Below are positions 41,655-52,594 of a stretch of DNA of 64,000 nt, in pieces (positions within the stretch are counted from its first letter, which is position 1; each line of letters opens with the position of its first letter). The position numbers and the translations under genes were made by a program. The stretch comes from Tupaia tana (taxonomy: Eukaryota > Chordata > Mammalia > Scandentia > Tupaiidae). Location of the stretch: the NCBI GenBank assembly GCA_026018925.1, contig JAKSZU010000003.1, positions 186,093,505 through 186,157,504 on the forward strand. The letters run 5' to 3'. Under the pieces are notes generated by a model. The model did no database searches, was not told the origin of the DNA, and saw nothing but the letters and a program-made list of their open reading frames with translations.

Positions 41655-41682
41655 CAGACAGACGGACAGAAAGAAAAGAACA
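41529..41682 (+). repeat. (GAAA)n/(GGAA)n polypurine microsatellite
   Basis: About 150 nt of pure purine apart from three interruptions near 41655-41665 (GACAGACAGACGGACAG). It arises from the SINE A tail. Confidence 0.95.
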
Positions 41683-41697
41683 AAGTAGGAAGACTAG

Positions 41698-42018
41698 GGA
41701 TCAGCAGGTGATATAGTGGTTAAGGTGTTGTACTCTTCACATCAAGTCCTAGACCCCATGGCTTGAAAATCACACCAGGCACATGTGCTGTGTACCCAAA
41801 ATCTCAAGAGGAGACTGGAGAAAAAGGTGGCCATCACCCTAGGGGGTGATTTCTGTCTCTCTCTGTCTCTACAGCGAGTGCACGCACCCTATAGCAAAAA
41901 TCTGAGTATCAGATACCAAAACTTTCTCACTTCCCCAAAACTTTCTCACTTTCCTTCTCTCTGTCTCTCTATGGCAAGTACACATGCCCTATGGCAAAAA
42001 TCTTAAAAAAAAAAAAAA
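41698..42018 (+). mobile_element. Family C SINE with a duplicated 3' part
   Basis: GATCAGCAGGTGATATAGTG head; box B mostly lost. The end word GCACGCACCCTATAGCAAAA is followed by a second pyrimidine tract and CATGCCCTATGGCAAAA, so the 3' region is present twice. TSD AAAGTAGGAA. Confidence 0.78.
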
Positions 42019-42137
42019 AGTAGGAAAAATAGTCAACAAACATTTGGTAAGTGAAAGTAGAAGAGGGAGTTGTGTTTAGCTAGCAAAGTTACCCTAACTC
42101 TTGCATCCTTCTAAAAGGTCAGAAAAATTCTTTTCAG

Positions 42138-42335
42138 GGGCTGGCAGGTGGCGTGGTGGTAAAGGTGCTGGACTTCCACATGGCTGACTGCGGTTCACGT
42201 CTTGGACCTGGCAGCTTGGTTTCACCTTCCCTGTCTCTCCCTCACTCTGTCCCTTTCTGGTCAAATTAAAATAAATAAATTAAATTAAATTAAATTAAAT
42301 TAAGTTCAATAAAACAATTCTTTAAAAAATTATTT
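42138..42335 (+). mobile_element. Family B SINE
   Basis: GGGGCTGGCAGGTGGCGTGG head, CTGGTCAAATTAAAATAAA and a (TTAAA)n tail. Confidence 0.9.
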
Positions 42336-42690
42336 TCATATAAATATAAGCAAAAATCAGTTATTATACAAAAAAGGAACATTATGATATCACTTCAGAC
42401 AATGAAAGCACATGAGAAATGTGTACCTACTGAACATATTGAGACTGTAACAGTCAACTTCAAAATAAGCTTATGGGAAAAACCCTAAGACTTTTTTTAA
42501 GCTCCAAAAAGGGGTGATATAACTCAGATAATTATAAATAAAAGAAAGATGATTCCAGCAATGAAGACTTAGCTTTGAAAGAGCAAAGAATAATAAATAT
42601 ACATATAAAAGCTTAAGAGAAATAGGTGAAAAGAATGAGAATTTAAAAATCCAAAATGAACTTAAGAGGGATAGAATCAAAGAAAATGAT

Positions 42691-42952
42691 GGGGACCAGC
42701 AGATGGCATAATTGTTAAGTTACTGGACTCCCATGAAGTTGATTTTGGTCTGAATCTTGGACCTAGTGGCTTAAGACTCATGCCGGGTACATGTGCGTGT
42801 GTGCCTAAGATCCCAAGAGGAGAATGGAGGAGAAAGGATTGTAGTGTGTGGTGTGTGTGTGTGGGGGGGGGGGGTTGATTTCTATCTCTCTCTGTCTCTA
42901 CAGCAAGTACACACACCCTATAGCAAAGATCTCTCTTTAAAAATAAAAAGGA
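42691..42952 (+). mobile_element. Family A SINE, diverged
   Basis: GGGGACCAGCAGATGGCATAA start. The body holds a TG run and a 12-nt G run (42863-42874). AAAGAAAATGA flanks. Confidence 0.87.
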
Positions 42953-43213
42953 AAAAGAAAATGACAAGTTGTAGGCAAAGAAGATCTAACATATAGATAA
43001 TTTTAAAAGTCCCTCTCACAAAGTCCGAGAACAAAATAAATACTAAAAACTGTAATTCAAGAAAACTTTCCTGAAATAAAAAGTAAAAAACGTTCAAATT
43101 GCATATTGAATTTATGTTGGAAGAGCACACCATGTATCTGAGACTATCTACCCAGAACAACCAACGCCAAGACACAAACTAGTAAAATTATTGGACTTTA
43201 AAGAAAAAGAGGG

Positions 43214-43470
43214 GGACGCGAGCAGCAGATGGCATAATGGTTATGTCAGTGGACTCCCACGTGGTTGACTGTTCTTTGAGTCCCAGACCCAGATCCGTGA
43301 AACTCAAGCCAGGGACGTGTGTATGTGTGCCCGAAATCCTGAGGGGAGAACAGAGAAGAGGGGATTGCGGTGGGGCCAACCCCATGGAGAGTGATTTTTT
43401 ATTTTCTGTCTCTTTGTCTCTCTCTGGTGAGTGCAAAAAAAAATATCTCTTAAAAACAAAAAAAGAACAA
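43214..43470 (+). mobile_element. Family A SINE, diverged
   Basis: AGCAGCAGATGGCATAATGG start, GAGTGATTTTTTATTTTCTG body, then GGTGAGTGCAAAAA where CCCTATAG is lost. Confidence 0.85.
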
Positions 43471-43534
43471 AAGAAAAGGAGAAGTAAAATCCTTTAGGCA
43501 TTTAGACAAAAGGAACCTGTGATTATTATTTTTT

Positions 43535-43724
43535 TATTTTTTAAAAAGATTATTTCATTTAACTATTTACTTACTTATTTAATTATTTATTTTAATTTGA
43601 CCAGAGAGGAACAGAGAGAGAGAAAGAGAAAGTGAGAAAGCAAGCTGCCAGGTCCGGGACACAAATCACAGTCGACCATGTGGGAGTCCAGCGCCTTTAA
43701 CCACCACATCACCTACTGGCCCCA
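43535..43724 (-). mobile_element. Family B SINE
   Basis: TTTGACCAGAGAGGAACAG, CTGCCAGGTCCGGGAC, CACCTACTGGCCCC end. GGAACCTGTGATTATT / TGAACCTGTGTTTATT TSD. Confidence 0.9.
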
Positions 43725-44023
43725 TGAACCTGTGTTTATTATAATGCAAACAGTTTATCATCAGATTTGCCAATGGCACCATCCCAGACAAAACTAGGGT
43801 AACATACTTAAGACACTGGAAGAGAAAATGTGAGCCAAGGATTTTATATTTAGCAAACCTGACCTTCAAGTATAAAAAAGCACAAACATTTATCATCAAC
43901 ATGCAAAAACTGAAGGACTATTGCTCTCACTTGCTCTCCCTGAGGAATCTACCATGAATAAGTTTTAGACAGCCAAATGACTAGAGACATTGACAGACTG
44001 CTCATGGGCATTAACATTTACTG

Positions 44024-44180
44024 GGGTTGGCAGGTGACATGGCGGTTAAGGCGCCGCACTCCCACGTGACTGATAGCAGTTTGAATCCCAGAATTGGCTG
44101 CTCCTTTTCTCTTTCTTTCTCTCCCATTCCCCCTTCTCTCTCATGAATGCATGTGCCCTATAATAAATTTTTAAATAAAA
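44024..44180 (+). mobile_element. Family B-like SINE
   Basis: GGGGTTGGCAGGTGACATGG head and GTTTGAATCCCAG box B. The 3' end ATGCATGTGCCCTATAATAA is A/C-like, so it is a mosaic. Confidence 0.75.
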
Positions 44181-44199
44181 ACAATAATAAGTAATTTTT

Positions 44200-44334
44200 T
44201 TAGAGAGATTTTTGCTATAGCGTGTATGTGCTCACCAGAGAGAGAGAGCAAGAAATTACTCCCCAGGGACATGGCCATGCTGCAATCCCCTCTCCTCCAA
44301 CTCCTTCTGGGATCTTGGGCACACACGCCTACGG
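44200..44334 (-). mobile_element. Family A SINE 3' half
   Basis: AGAGAGATTTTTGCTATAGC to TCTTGGGCACACACGCC. The head is missing at the right edge. Confidence 0.8.
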
Positions 44335-44382
44335 TTTTTCAGTCTGAAACACTGAATACAGGAGGTTAAAAAAAAAAATCTA

Positions 44383-44640
44383 GGGCCAGTTTGTGACCTG
44401 GTGGTTTAGGTGGCTGGATCCCACAAGGCCAACTGCACTGTGGTAATCCTGGACCCTACAGCTTGAAAAATACACCATGTGCATCTGCAAAATCTGGAAA
44501 GGGAGAGATGGAGGAGAAAGGATTGTGATGTCACCATCCCCCACAGAGAATGGGGGTGCTTTCTCATTCTCTTCCCCATTTCTCTCTGGGGAGCTCATGT
44601 ACCTTTTGGCAAAAAACAAACAAACAAACAAACAAAAAAA
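44383..44640 (+). mobile_element. Family C SINE
   Basis: GGGCCAGTTTGTGACCTGG head, GCTTGAAAAATACACC junction, CTTTTGGCAAAAAACAAAC end. Confidence 0.78.
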
Positions 44641-44659
44641 CTACAGTCCTAAAAAATTT

Positions 44660-44912
44660 TTTTGGCTACAGGGTGCATGTACTCATGAGAGAGACAATCA
44701 GAAAGTGAGGGAGAGGAGAAAGCAACCCCCATGGGAAATGTGGGAAATGGTCATGCTGCAGTCTCTTCTCCCTCTCACCCTCCTTTTAGGATTTTGGGCA
44801 CATATGCACACATGCCCAGCAGTTTCTCAGCTTGCTGAGTCCAAGACTTGAAATGTGCAGTTGGCTATGTAGAATCCAGCTGCCCAGGTCATGGAGTTGG
44901 CCTGATAAAGGA
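44660..44912 (-). mobile_element. Family C SINE
   Basis: Reverse copy GGCTACAGGGTGCATGTAC to CATGGAGTTGGCC. Forms a tail-to-tail inverted pair with 44383-44640. Confidence 0.78.
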
Positions 44913-45456
44913 GGTTTTATTTTTTAACATTGAAACTTTTGTTTGCTGGAGAGGCCTAGAAACAGTGATCAACCTTTGAGTCATGAGCATCCCTAAAAGC
45001 TTAATTGTGGTCTTGAAATACCATAATTCTGTTTCTTATTGAAACAAATGAGGACTACTTGAAGAAATAACTGGTTTCAGGTCTTAGGGACCAAAAGACC
45101 TAGTCTGAGCCATTTTCTCCATTAAATTCAACATAGTATATTCTTGAGATAACAAACATTCATTTTATCTACAACCTGACTTAAGGACAATGTAGGAAAA
45201 GGCAAGCAAAAGCCAGTAAAGTACAAAAGAAAAATATTTTGCCATTAAAGCATATTTCTGCACAGAATAATATTAAGGGAAACTCCTGGAAGAATGTAGG
45301 TATAAGTATGGTAGCAATAGTATGGTGATATCACAGAACCTCTCTGAGAGGCTAGAGTCCCTCATTGTCTATTCAGGTCTACAAGCCTACTCCATTTCAG
45401 ATTAGATAAACAGCCTACTCCAGATTAGATAAGCATAACAGCTTTAATCCATTCAA
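44913..45456. other. Unassigned, with a small tandem duplication
   Basis: CCTACTCCATTTCAGATTAG and CCTACTCCAGATTAGATAAG repeat in tandem near 45387-45432. No gene. Confidence 0.45.
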
Positions 45457-45464
45457 TACATTGA

Positions 45465-45467
<3 letters not shown>

Positions 45468-45495
<28 letters not shown>

Positions 45496-45729
45496 GAGAG
45501 GTTTTGTGCTTGCCCAAAAGACATAGAGAGACAGAGAGACAGAAAGCGAGAAATCACCCCCTGGGGGGGGGTGGCCACACTGCAATTCCTTCTCCATTCT
45601 CCTCTTGGGATTTTGGGCATGCACACACACGCGCCCGGCGTAAATTTAACCCATGTGGTCCGGGACTTGAACCACGGTTGGCTACATGGAAGTCTAGCTG
45701 ACACAGTCATTACACTATCTGCTGGTCCC
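45468..45729 (-). mobile_element. Family A SINE
   Basis: T-run of about 28 nt, GAGAGGTTTTGTGCTTGCCC, normal body, CTATCTGCTGGTCCC. The CTATAGCA word is deleted. TTGATCTTTT flanks. Confidence 0.9.
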
Positions 45730-46002
45730 TGAATTCATTGATCTTTTGACATTAAGTTGATAAAAGGAATACCTGAAGATCATTTTACAACCCAATTAAG
45801 AGTTCAAGTCTTTAGCAAAGCACTCTCTGAAAGCCAACTTTCCTAAAGTATCATTAAAGCAAAGAATTGGAATCCACTGTATATCACAACTCATTACCTG
45901 TGAGAGTGAGAAGGTCATGGGCTCTGTATCAGTCAATTTGCAAGTATTTACTGAGCACAGATTTTTTTTATAGTCTCTTCAAATATAATGTCTTTTTTTT
46001 TT

Positions 46003-46171
46003 TTTAGAAAGAATTATTTGTTTCATTTTATTTGTTATTATTATTTTTTAATTTGCCCAGAGAGAGAGAGAGAAAAGGAAAGTGAGAAAGGAAACCACCA
46101 GGTCCAGGACTCGAACTATGGTCTGTATGTGGGAGTCTAGCACCCCAACCACCATGCCACCTGCCAGCCCC
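46003..46171 (-). mobile_element. Family B SINE
   Basis: AAAGAATTATTTGTTTC tail, TTTGCCCAGAGAGAG, CACCTGCCAGCCCC end. CAAATATAATGTCTT / CAAATATGATGTCTT TSD. Confidence 0.9.
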
Positions 46172-46447
46172 TCAAATATGATGTCTTACTGTAAGATTAA
46201 AGTTGGAACTTCAGGTATAATGGTTATCATAACTATATTATAAAATCTTTCTTAAACTTTCTTTTCCTATCCCTAATGAAAATAGTGTTCCTCTTATAGG
46301 TAGATCTGGCAGATGGATTTAACATGTTTATGAATTGTTAAATTATTAGAAGCAGTCCCAGAGGTTCTGAGGTTGTGCCCCAGAATTCCTGAGATTCAAA
46401 GTGGTGTTAGTAAGCAGACAAGGTTATTTACTTACATCTTAATCAAT

Positions 46448-46702
46448 TTTTTTTTTTTTTTTTTTTTTTGCGAGATTTTTGGTATAGGTTGTGTGGGCTT
46501 GCCAGAGAGACAGAAAGTGAGAAATCACCCTCCAGAGGGATGGCCATACCACAATCCCTTCTCCATTCTCCTCTCTGGATTTTAGGCACACATGTACACA
46601 TACATGCCCAGCCTGAGTTTTAAGCTGCAGGATTCGAAACTTGAACCGTGATTGACTACGTGGGAGTTCAGCAACATAACCATTACAGCATCTGCTGCCC
46701 CT
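46448..46702 (-). mobile_element. Family A SINE
   Basis: T tail, GAGATTTTTGGTATAGG, GATTGACTACGTGGGAG, GCATCTGCTGCCCC. Confidence 0.88.
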
Positions 46703-47324
46703 CCCCCCCCATCTTACCAATTCTTTAAGGCCCAGCTCAGATAATTTCTCTGCTCTCAAAAGACCATAACAATATTCTAATTGAACTAGTCATAACCCAG
46801 TTTTCACTATTGCTGTTCTTACTATTGCATATTGTTTCCTATTACTTTACAATTGCTAACTTTATGTAGCTGTCTGGTTACAAAGTGTCCTGTAGGCAGC
46901 AATCACATTTTATACTTCCTGTATTCTCCACTGCCTATAGAAAATATTCAATACCATTGATCTCAAGGATTGATTCTTCAATTCATTTATTTATCCGATT
47001 CACGAATATTTATTGAGGATCAGCTTATAGCACTGGGGTCAGAGCTGTAAGTTTGTTCCCACATGAAACTTCCACTTAGGGTTTGGAATAAGAAAAAACC
47101 CCTGCATACCTTTATTATCTTGTTAAAATTATGAAGCCTAAATTGATTAACTTTCCAGGGGTAGCAGGGGCTAAAGTGCCCTGTATCCAGAAAAGAGTTC
47201 CTGACCTGTTTTGGAGCTTAGTAATCCACAAACTGGAAAAAAAAGAGAGAAAAAAAGAAAAGAAAAACAGGCTTGTGAGGTTTGAACTTTCTGATTACTT
47301 TCCCTTTGGGGAGAAGCTGACTTC
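46703..47324. other. Unique sequence with ancient-repeat traces
   Basis: GGTTACAAAGTGTCCTGTAG and TTCTCCACTGCCTATAG (46865-46965) resemble an L2 3' end. ACGAATATTTATTGAGGATC (about 47002) resembles a common ancient repeat. Confidence 0.4.
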
Positions 47325-47340
47325 AAAAAGCCAAGTAGAT

Positions 47341-47522
47341 GGGACCAGCAAGTGGCATGGTGGTCAAGGTGTTGGACTCCTGCATGGCTGATTGGTTCAA
47401 GTCCTGGAACTGGTGGCTTGCATTCTCATTTTCTTTGTCTCTCTCTGGTGAGCACACATGCCCTATAGCAAACTTTAAAAAATAATGATAATAATAAATA
47501 AAATTAAAATAAATAATTCTTT
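47341..47522 (+). mobile_element. Family B SINE
   Basis: GGGACCAGCAAGTGGCATGG head, GGCTTGCATTCTCA junction, AAATAAATAATTCTT tail, interrupted at its end by the next element. AAAAAGCCAAGTAGA occurs before it and again after 48015. Confidence 0.88.
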
Positions 47523-47805
47523 TTTTTTTTAAAGAAACATCTCCATCTTTGAACTTTATTTTTTTTGGAGAGGTTTTTGCTATAGGGCACGTGCGCTCGC
47601 CAGACAGACAGAGAGAGACAGAGAGACAGAAAGTGAGAAATCACCCCTCAGGGGATGGCCACGCCACGATCCCTTCTCCTCCCGGGATCTTGGGCACGCA
47701 TACACATGCGCCTGGCATGAGTTTAAGCCACCGGGTCCAGGACGCGAACCGCGGTCGACTACGTGGGAGTCCAGCAACATAGCCATTACGCTAACTGCTG
47801 GTCCC
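47522..47805 (-). mobile_element. Family A SINE carrying a 28-nt 3' transduction
   Basis: Reverse copy with a normal 8-nt A tail (47559-47566), then 28 nt of non-SINE sequence (47531-47558), then a second A run (47521-47530). All of it lies inside one 16-bp TSD, AAAATAAATAATTCTT (47506-47521 and 47806-47821). The extra segment therefore moved with the SINE. Confidence 0.88.
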
Positions 47806-47842
47806 AAAATAAATAATTCTTAAAAAAAATAATAAAAAGCCG

Positions 47843-48015
47843 AGACCAGCAGGTGGCGTGGTGGTTGAGGAGCTAGACACTTCCACATGGTACACCACAG
47901 TTCGAGTCCTGGGCCTAGTGGCTTGCTTTCATGCTTTCTCTCTCTCTCTCTCATCAAATTAAAATAAATGATTGAACAAATAAAATTAAATAATCCTAAA
48001 AAATTATTAAAAAAA
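47843..48015 (+). mobile_element. Family B SINE
   Basis: GAGACCAGCAGGTGGCGTGG head, CAGTTCGAGTCCTGGGCC box B, CTCATCAAATTAAAATAAATG tail. Confidence 0.9.
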
Positions 48016-48130
48016 AAAGCCAAGTAGAACCTTTCAAAGTCCTGATATGAGAGGAGATTCAGTTTTCCTTTGGGTCCTTTATTTCTCCCCATTACTTTCT
48101 GTTAGGCATATACTATTTTATATAATATAG

Positions 48131-48132
<2 letters not shown>

Positions 48133-48179
<47 letters not shown>

Positions 48180-48183
48180 CGTG

Positions 48184-48214
<31 letters not shown>
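48133..48214. repeat. (TA)n then (TG)n microsatellite
   Basis: About 43 nt of TA repeats (48133-48175), a short GAACGTGAACG spacer, then about 28 nt of TG repeats. Confidence 0.95.
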
Positions 48215-48217
<3 letters not shown>

Positions 48218-48235
48218 CTTATACACACATACACA

Positions 48236-48350
48236 CAGTATCTTCAAAAAGTTAATGGGAATTGTGTATTATGAAAGAACTATGTATAGGTTTCAGTATT
48301 CTCCGTTCCAGAATAAACTTGTATTTTACCTCCATTTTTGTTGGTGTATA
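48236..48350. mobile_element. Mariner-type MITE fragment
   Basis: GTATCTTCAAAAAGTTAATGG, TATTATGAAAGAACTATG and GAATAAACTTGTATTTTACC align with the element at 14927-15052. The right inverted repeat is lost. Confidence 0.65.
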
Positions 48351-48359
48351 TGGATGTAG

Positions 48360-49805
48360 GTGTGGGTATTAAGGACGGTTATTCTTCCCTGCATTCATAG
48401 TGGTTCTTGGGAGACTTTTATTTTAAAGCAGTCCTCATCCTAGTGCCCTTTGCCCTCTAAAGAGATTACTCAAAGGCAGGGCAGCACCAAAGCTATAAAC
48501 CTTTCCCTTTGTGATTCTCTTTTTTGATGTTGGAACTTTCTCACCACCTGCTCTTTTTGTCTAAGCAATAATGGTATGTGAAAGCCTGGGAATCTGGCAT
48601 CTTCTCAACCATTGTTATGTATTTTATCAGAGGTGTTAAAGTGGCAAATTTTATATGGCTGTGACAACAGTAACATTGATTCTCAAAGTATGTGTTTCCT
48701 GGCTTTATTTGTTTTGACAAAATATTCGTTGACAGAAAAGACAGAAACGGTGAATATAATTGCCCAGGCTAACTGCCCAAACTTTATAATGCCCGTAGAA
48801 TAAGAATTACAAATTCAGGCCTGAAAAAAGTAATTGTGGTACAAATTGGTACAGAGCTGCACATAATGTAAGAAATCAATTAATCGATAGATACATCAAC
48901 GTGGGTATTTTCTGAATGAGGAAGAATGTAGAAAAGTCACAGGGATTCGCCTCAGTAAAATAAAATCACCTCTGCATCCCATTTCTGGTGTCTGGCCAAC
49001 ATATAGTAGGCACAATACAACTTGTTAAATGAACAAATTAAATTCACTTCTTTTATTCATCACTCCCAAATTCCTATGAAGATAAAGAAACATGTTATGA
49101 ATATAAATAATGGACTTATAATAAGTCACACATCGTTTTAAGCCAGTATCACCATGTTCAAAATTTAGCGATTTAAACTAGGGTGCATGTACATAATGGT
49201 TCACTCACTCTATGTGCATCATCTGAGTAATCTGATTACAGGCAGATGGGAAGATAAAAGTTTCTAAAACATGAATCAGGAGTATTTTTCATGTAAGAAA
49301 TGCACATTCTCGATACTTCCAAGGTTTTATCTAGGTGATTCATTCTTGATACCCAAAGAATTACTATCATAGGTGTTACTGCTCTGAGGCCGGGCTGAGT
49401 GTCTTTGATGGATTATGAATTAATGGGTTTTCCTGTGGGGCGATTGTTTTTATCTGTCCAAATAGAAAGGGCACATGGAAAGCAGATGGCTGTCATTCGG
49501 CACAGAATGGCTCCAGATGACAGGACTGTTCCCAAGTCGAGCTCTGAGGAAGCTCAAACCAAGCTGGCTGTGGACAGACAATCCCTGGGTAACCACAGTC
49601 TTTCCTGCATAGACTCTGACCTGAATTTCATGCTGTGGCATTTCCGTGTGTAGAGAGATTTGTTTATTGAGCAAGAGACTTTCGAAATGATTCAGAGTCC
49701 TAGAGGTAGAAACTACAGAATTCTAGTCAAACAAGTAGAGTTCACATTGCTGTTCCATGCCAGAAAAATCAGAGAGAAAATGTTGAAATTGCTTAGATTT
49801 CCTTT
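48360..49805. other. No recognisable feature
   Basis: Longest SINE-free tract of the right half. An 84-codon frame at 49399-49653 shows no domain or splice support. Confidence 0.4.
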
Positions 49806-49811
49806 TTTAAA

Positions 49812-50085
49812 AAATTTGCCAGAGGGCACATGCAGGGAAATGGAGTTCATGAAGAGAGAGAGAGAGAGAGAGAGAGAGGAGGAAAGTGGGAAAGCACACT
49901 CCTCTGCTGTGGGGAATGGACACACCACAATTCCTCCTCCATTTCTCCCTCCCTGGCTTTGGGTATGCCCAGGCAACCACTATGTTTCTCAAGCCATCTA
50001 CCAGGTCCAGGGAAGGACTGCAAGGTTGGCCACGTGGGATATAGCCCCTCAACCACTGCAGTGTGGGCTCGCCCAAATCTTCTCT
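49812..50085 (-). mobile_element. Family C SINE, old
   Basis: GCCAGAGGGCACATGCAG, (GA)n at 49853-49877, CATCTACCAGGTCCAGG, GGCCACGTGGGATATAGCC. Confidence 0.65.
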
Positions 50086-50115
50086 TTGTTGATACATATA
50101 GAACAACAGAAATGG

Positions 50116-50675
50116 GGGATCAGCAGATGGCATAATGGTTACATTGCTGGACTCCCATGTAGTCAACCACAGTTTGAGTCCCAGACCCAACAGCTTAAAA
50201 CTTATGCTGGGTGCATGTATGTGCATGTGTGCCCAAAATCCCAAGAGAAGAATGGAAGATAAGGGATTGTGGCATAGTTTTCCCCCCACAGGGTATGAGT
50301 TCTCACTTTCTTTTTTTTTTTGAAGAGGTTTTCGCTATAGGGTGCGTGCGCTCATCAGACAGACAGAGAGAGACATAGAGACAGAAATCGAGAAATCACC
50401 CCCCCAGAGGGGATGGTCACACCGCAATCCCTTCTCCTCCATTCTCCTCTCGGGATCTTGGGCACGCATGCACACGCGCCCGGCGTGAGTTTTAAGCCAC
50501 CGGTCCGGGATGCAAACCGCGGTCGACTACGTGGGAGTCCAGCGACATAGCCATTACGCTAACTCTGGTCCCGAGTTCTCACTTTCTGTTTCTCTTTCTG
50601 TCTCTCTCTGTCTCTCCCGTGAGCACACGCGCCCTAAGGCAAAACCACTAAAAAAAAAAAAAAAACCAAAAAACA
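50116..50675 (+). mobile_element. Family A SINE split by an inverted family A SINE
   Basis: 5' part 50116-50310 and 3' part 50574-50675. GAGTTCTCACTTTC at 50297-50310 and 50574-50587 is the TSD of the inner copy. Confidence 0.92.
50311..50573 (-). mobile_element. Family A SINE, near consensus
   Basis: Reverse copy with GCGGTCGACTACGTGGG and GGTGCGTGCGCTC. Young. Confidence 0.93.
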
Positions 50676-51059
50676 AAAAATGGTAGCTTTGTAATGTCCA
50701 TATTACAAGGAGGAGCCCTTGAAGGAGAATGAATTATATTGCTAATGACCTGCAAATTTAAACTGTAATTCTCTCATATAACATATTTATAATAGCCAAC
50801 TTACTTCTCTCGTCTATTTCCACTGCCCACAAAGCTAGGAGACACTTTTTAAATTTGTCCAACAAGGGAGTGGAGCTAAAAATTTTGAGACAGGAAGAAC
50901 TTGAAACCTGACCAAATCTGCAAGTGGAATACATAATGCACATTGAATACGGGATTATTTGGGAGATGGTTTCTAAAAAAAGTGTGAGTCATAACTGTAT
51001 AACTTAATGCAAGTCTATGTGTATACTTAAATAATAGCTCTTTCTGAATTTTCCCCTAC

Positions 51060-51175
51060 TTAAGCTATGTTGAATCACATATTCAACAAATATTTATCAA
51101 GCACCTACTATGTGCCAGTCTCTGCTCTAGGCACTGAGAACATAACAGTGATCAAAAAAGATAAAAATTTGTGAT
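51060..51175 (+). repeat. Ancient mammalian repeat (L2/MIR class)
   Basis: CAACAAATATTTATCAAGCACC, TACTATGTGCCAGTCTCTG, CTAGGCACTGAGAACATAAC. A very common old repeat; exact family not assigned. Confidence 0.7.
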
Positions 51176-51180
51176 ACCAG

Positions 51181-51420
51181 GGACCATCAGATGGCGTAGT
51201 AGTTATGTCTCTGGACTCCCACATAGTTGACCACAGTTTGAGTCCCAGAGTTGGTGGCTTAAAACTCATGCTGGGTACGTGTGCATGTGTGCCTAAGATC
51301 TTGAGAAGAGAATGAAAAGAAAAGGGATTGTGGCATGGCCATCCCCTGGGGGGGGGGGGGGGGATTTCTCACTTTCTGTCTCTCTGTCTCTGTCTCTCCA
51401 GTGAGTGTATGCGTTCTATG

Positions 51421-51453
<33 letters not shown>

Positions 51454-51480
51454 AAAAGAAACAAAAGAAAAGAAAGAAAA
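51181..51480 (+). mobile_element. Family A SINE with poly(G) and long poly(A)
   Basis: GGGACCATCAGATGGCGTAG start, a 16-nt G run (51348-51363) and an A tail of about 29 nt. GTGATACCA / GTGATACTA flanks. Confidence 0.88.
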
Positions 51481-51499
51481 GAAAAAATTGTGATACTAT

Positions 51500-52258
51500 C
51501 TACTATATTTAAGAATAACATTTTAGTGTATGTGTAGACCAAATTAGACCCCAAATGGCTCCAACTGACCCAGTTTACTTTAGTCTGTCTCTAAAATGTT
51601 CTGGCTCCTGATTCTTCAGTTTCTCTTCTGCCTAATGACTTTAGTTTGGCACAATTGACAAACTTTCAAATCAGATTCTTCATTTTGTTCTTTGTATTCC
51701 AAAAACTCTTTCCCCTCTGGCGTGGTTCCCCAGAGAATGAATGATCCAGTAATAAACCTCCTGGCTAGCAACCCCAGAACCTGCCACATTTCCATGAAGC
51801 TCACACCACAAGTGGTGTGGGTCCTAAACAGACTAGACAGTGGACGCAGGCTTCATTCTAAACTGCAGCGTGGATGGTTATGCACAGCAGGAGCACTGAG
51901 CACAGCTTCTGTTTGGCCCAGGGGAAGTGGAAAATAAACAAAGTTGTCCCAGGGAAAATTTAAGAAGCAGATGAAGATAAATTCTACCCCCTTAATTTCC
52001 TGTTTCTTTCCCTTCCTCACTTGCTAGATTTTTTTCTATTTTTTTAACTTACAGTTTTAGTCCATCTAGGGGCCAAGAAAAGGAGTTGCTCCTCTTCTGA
52101 CCTGCTTCTGCTCCCGTGTAAGGGAGCTCTGGCTGCAGCAGTAGCAGCTTGTTCCTTATGAGCTACTAAAAAAGAGGATGATGCCATAGGATTCCCTTCC
52201 CTCCCCCTTAACTGTAAGTCTCCCTTCATTGTGCTGTGCCTAAGCTCCCCGGACACCA
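51500..52258. other. No recognisable feature
   Basis: Moderate-GC sequence. Minus frames at 51616-51804 and 52044-52313 are short, with no recognised domain; possibly old LTR-derived. Confidence 0.35.
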
Positions 52259-52271
52259 AGATACAGAGCAG

Positions 52272-52541
52272 GGACCAGCAGTTGGCGTAATGGCTATGTT
52301 GCTGGACTCCCACGTAGTCGACCGCAGTTCGAGTCCCGGACCCGGTGGCTTAAACTCACACCGGGCGCGTGTGCGTGCGTGCCCCAAGATCCCAAGAGGA
52401 GATTGGAGGAGAAGGTATTGCGGCGTGGCCGTCCCCCCTGGGGGGTGATTTCCTGCTTTCTGTCTCTGTTTCTCTCTGTCTGTCTGGTGAGCGCACGCGC
52501 CCTATAGCAAAAACCTCTCAAAAGAAAAAAAAAAAAAAAAA
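52272..52541 (+). mobile_element. Family A SINE, near consensus
   Basis: GTCGACCGCAGTTCGAGTCC and GGTGAGCGCACGCGCCC. AGATACAGAGCAG / AGATGCAGAGCAA TSD. Confidence 0.93.
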
Positions 52542-52594
52542 AAGATGCAGAGCAACCACCCCAGGCCTATGTTTCTGCATAACGTTGGTCTATA

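Larger units (their letters stand above)
42360..43990 (+). mobile_element. Ancient L1M-type LINE, split by three SINEs
   Basis: Blocks such as GTAATTCAAGAAAACTTTCC, TAAAATTATTGGACTTTAAAG, TTATCATCAGATTTGCC, GGATTTTATATTTAGC and GAGGAATCTACCATGAATAAG fit an old L1M element in order. No intact frame. Confidence 0.65.

Noticed and set aside
41297..41716. 139-codon Lys/Glu/Arg-rich frame
   Set aside because: SINE body plus the GAAA/GGAA microsatellite; not a coiled-coil gene.
49399..49653. 84-codon plus frame considered as an exon
   Set aside because: No recognised domain and no convincing acceptor/donor pair. Kept as unassigned sequence.
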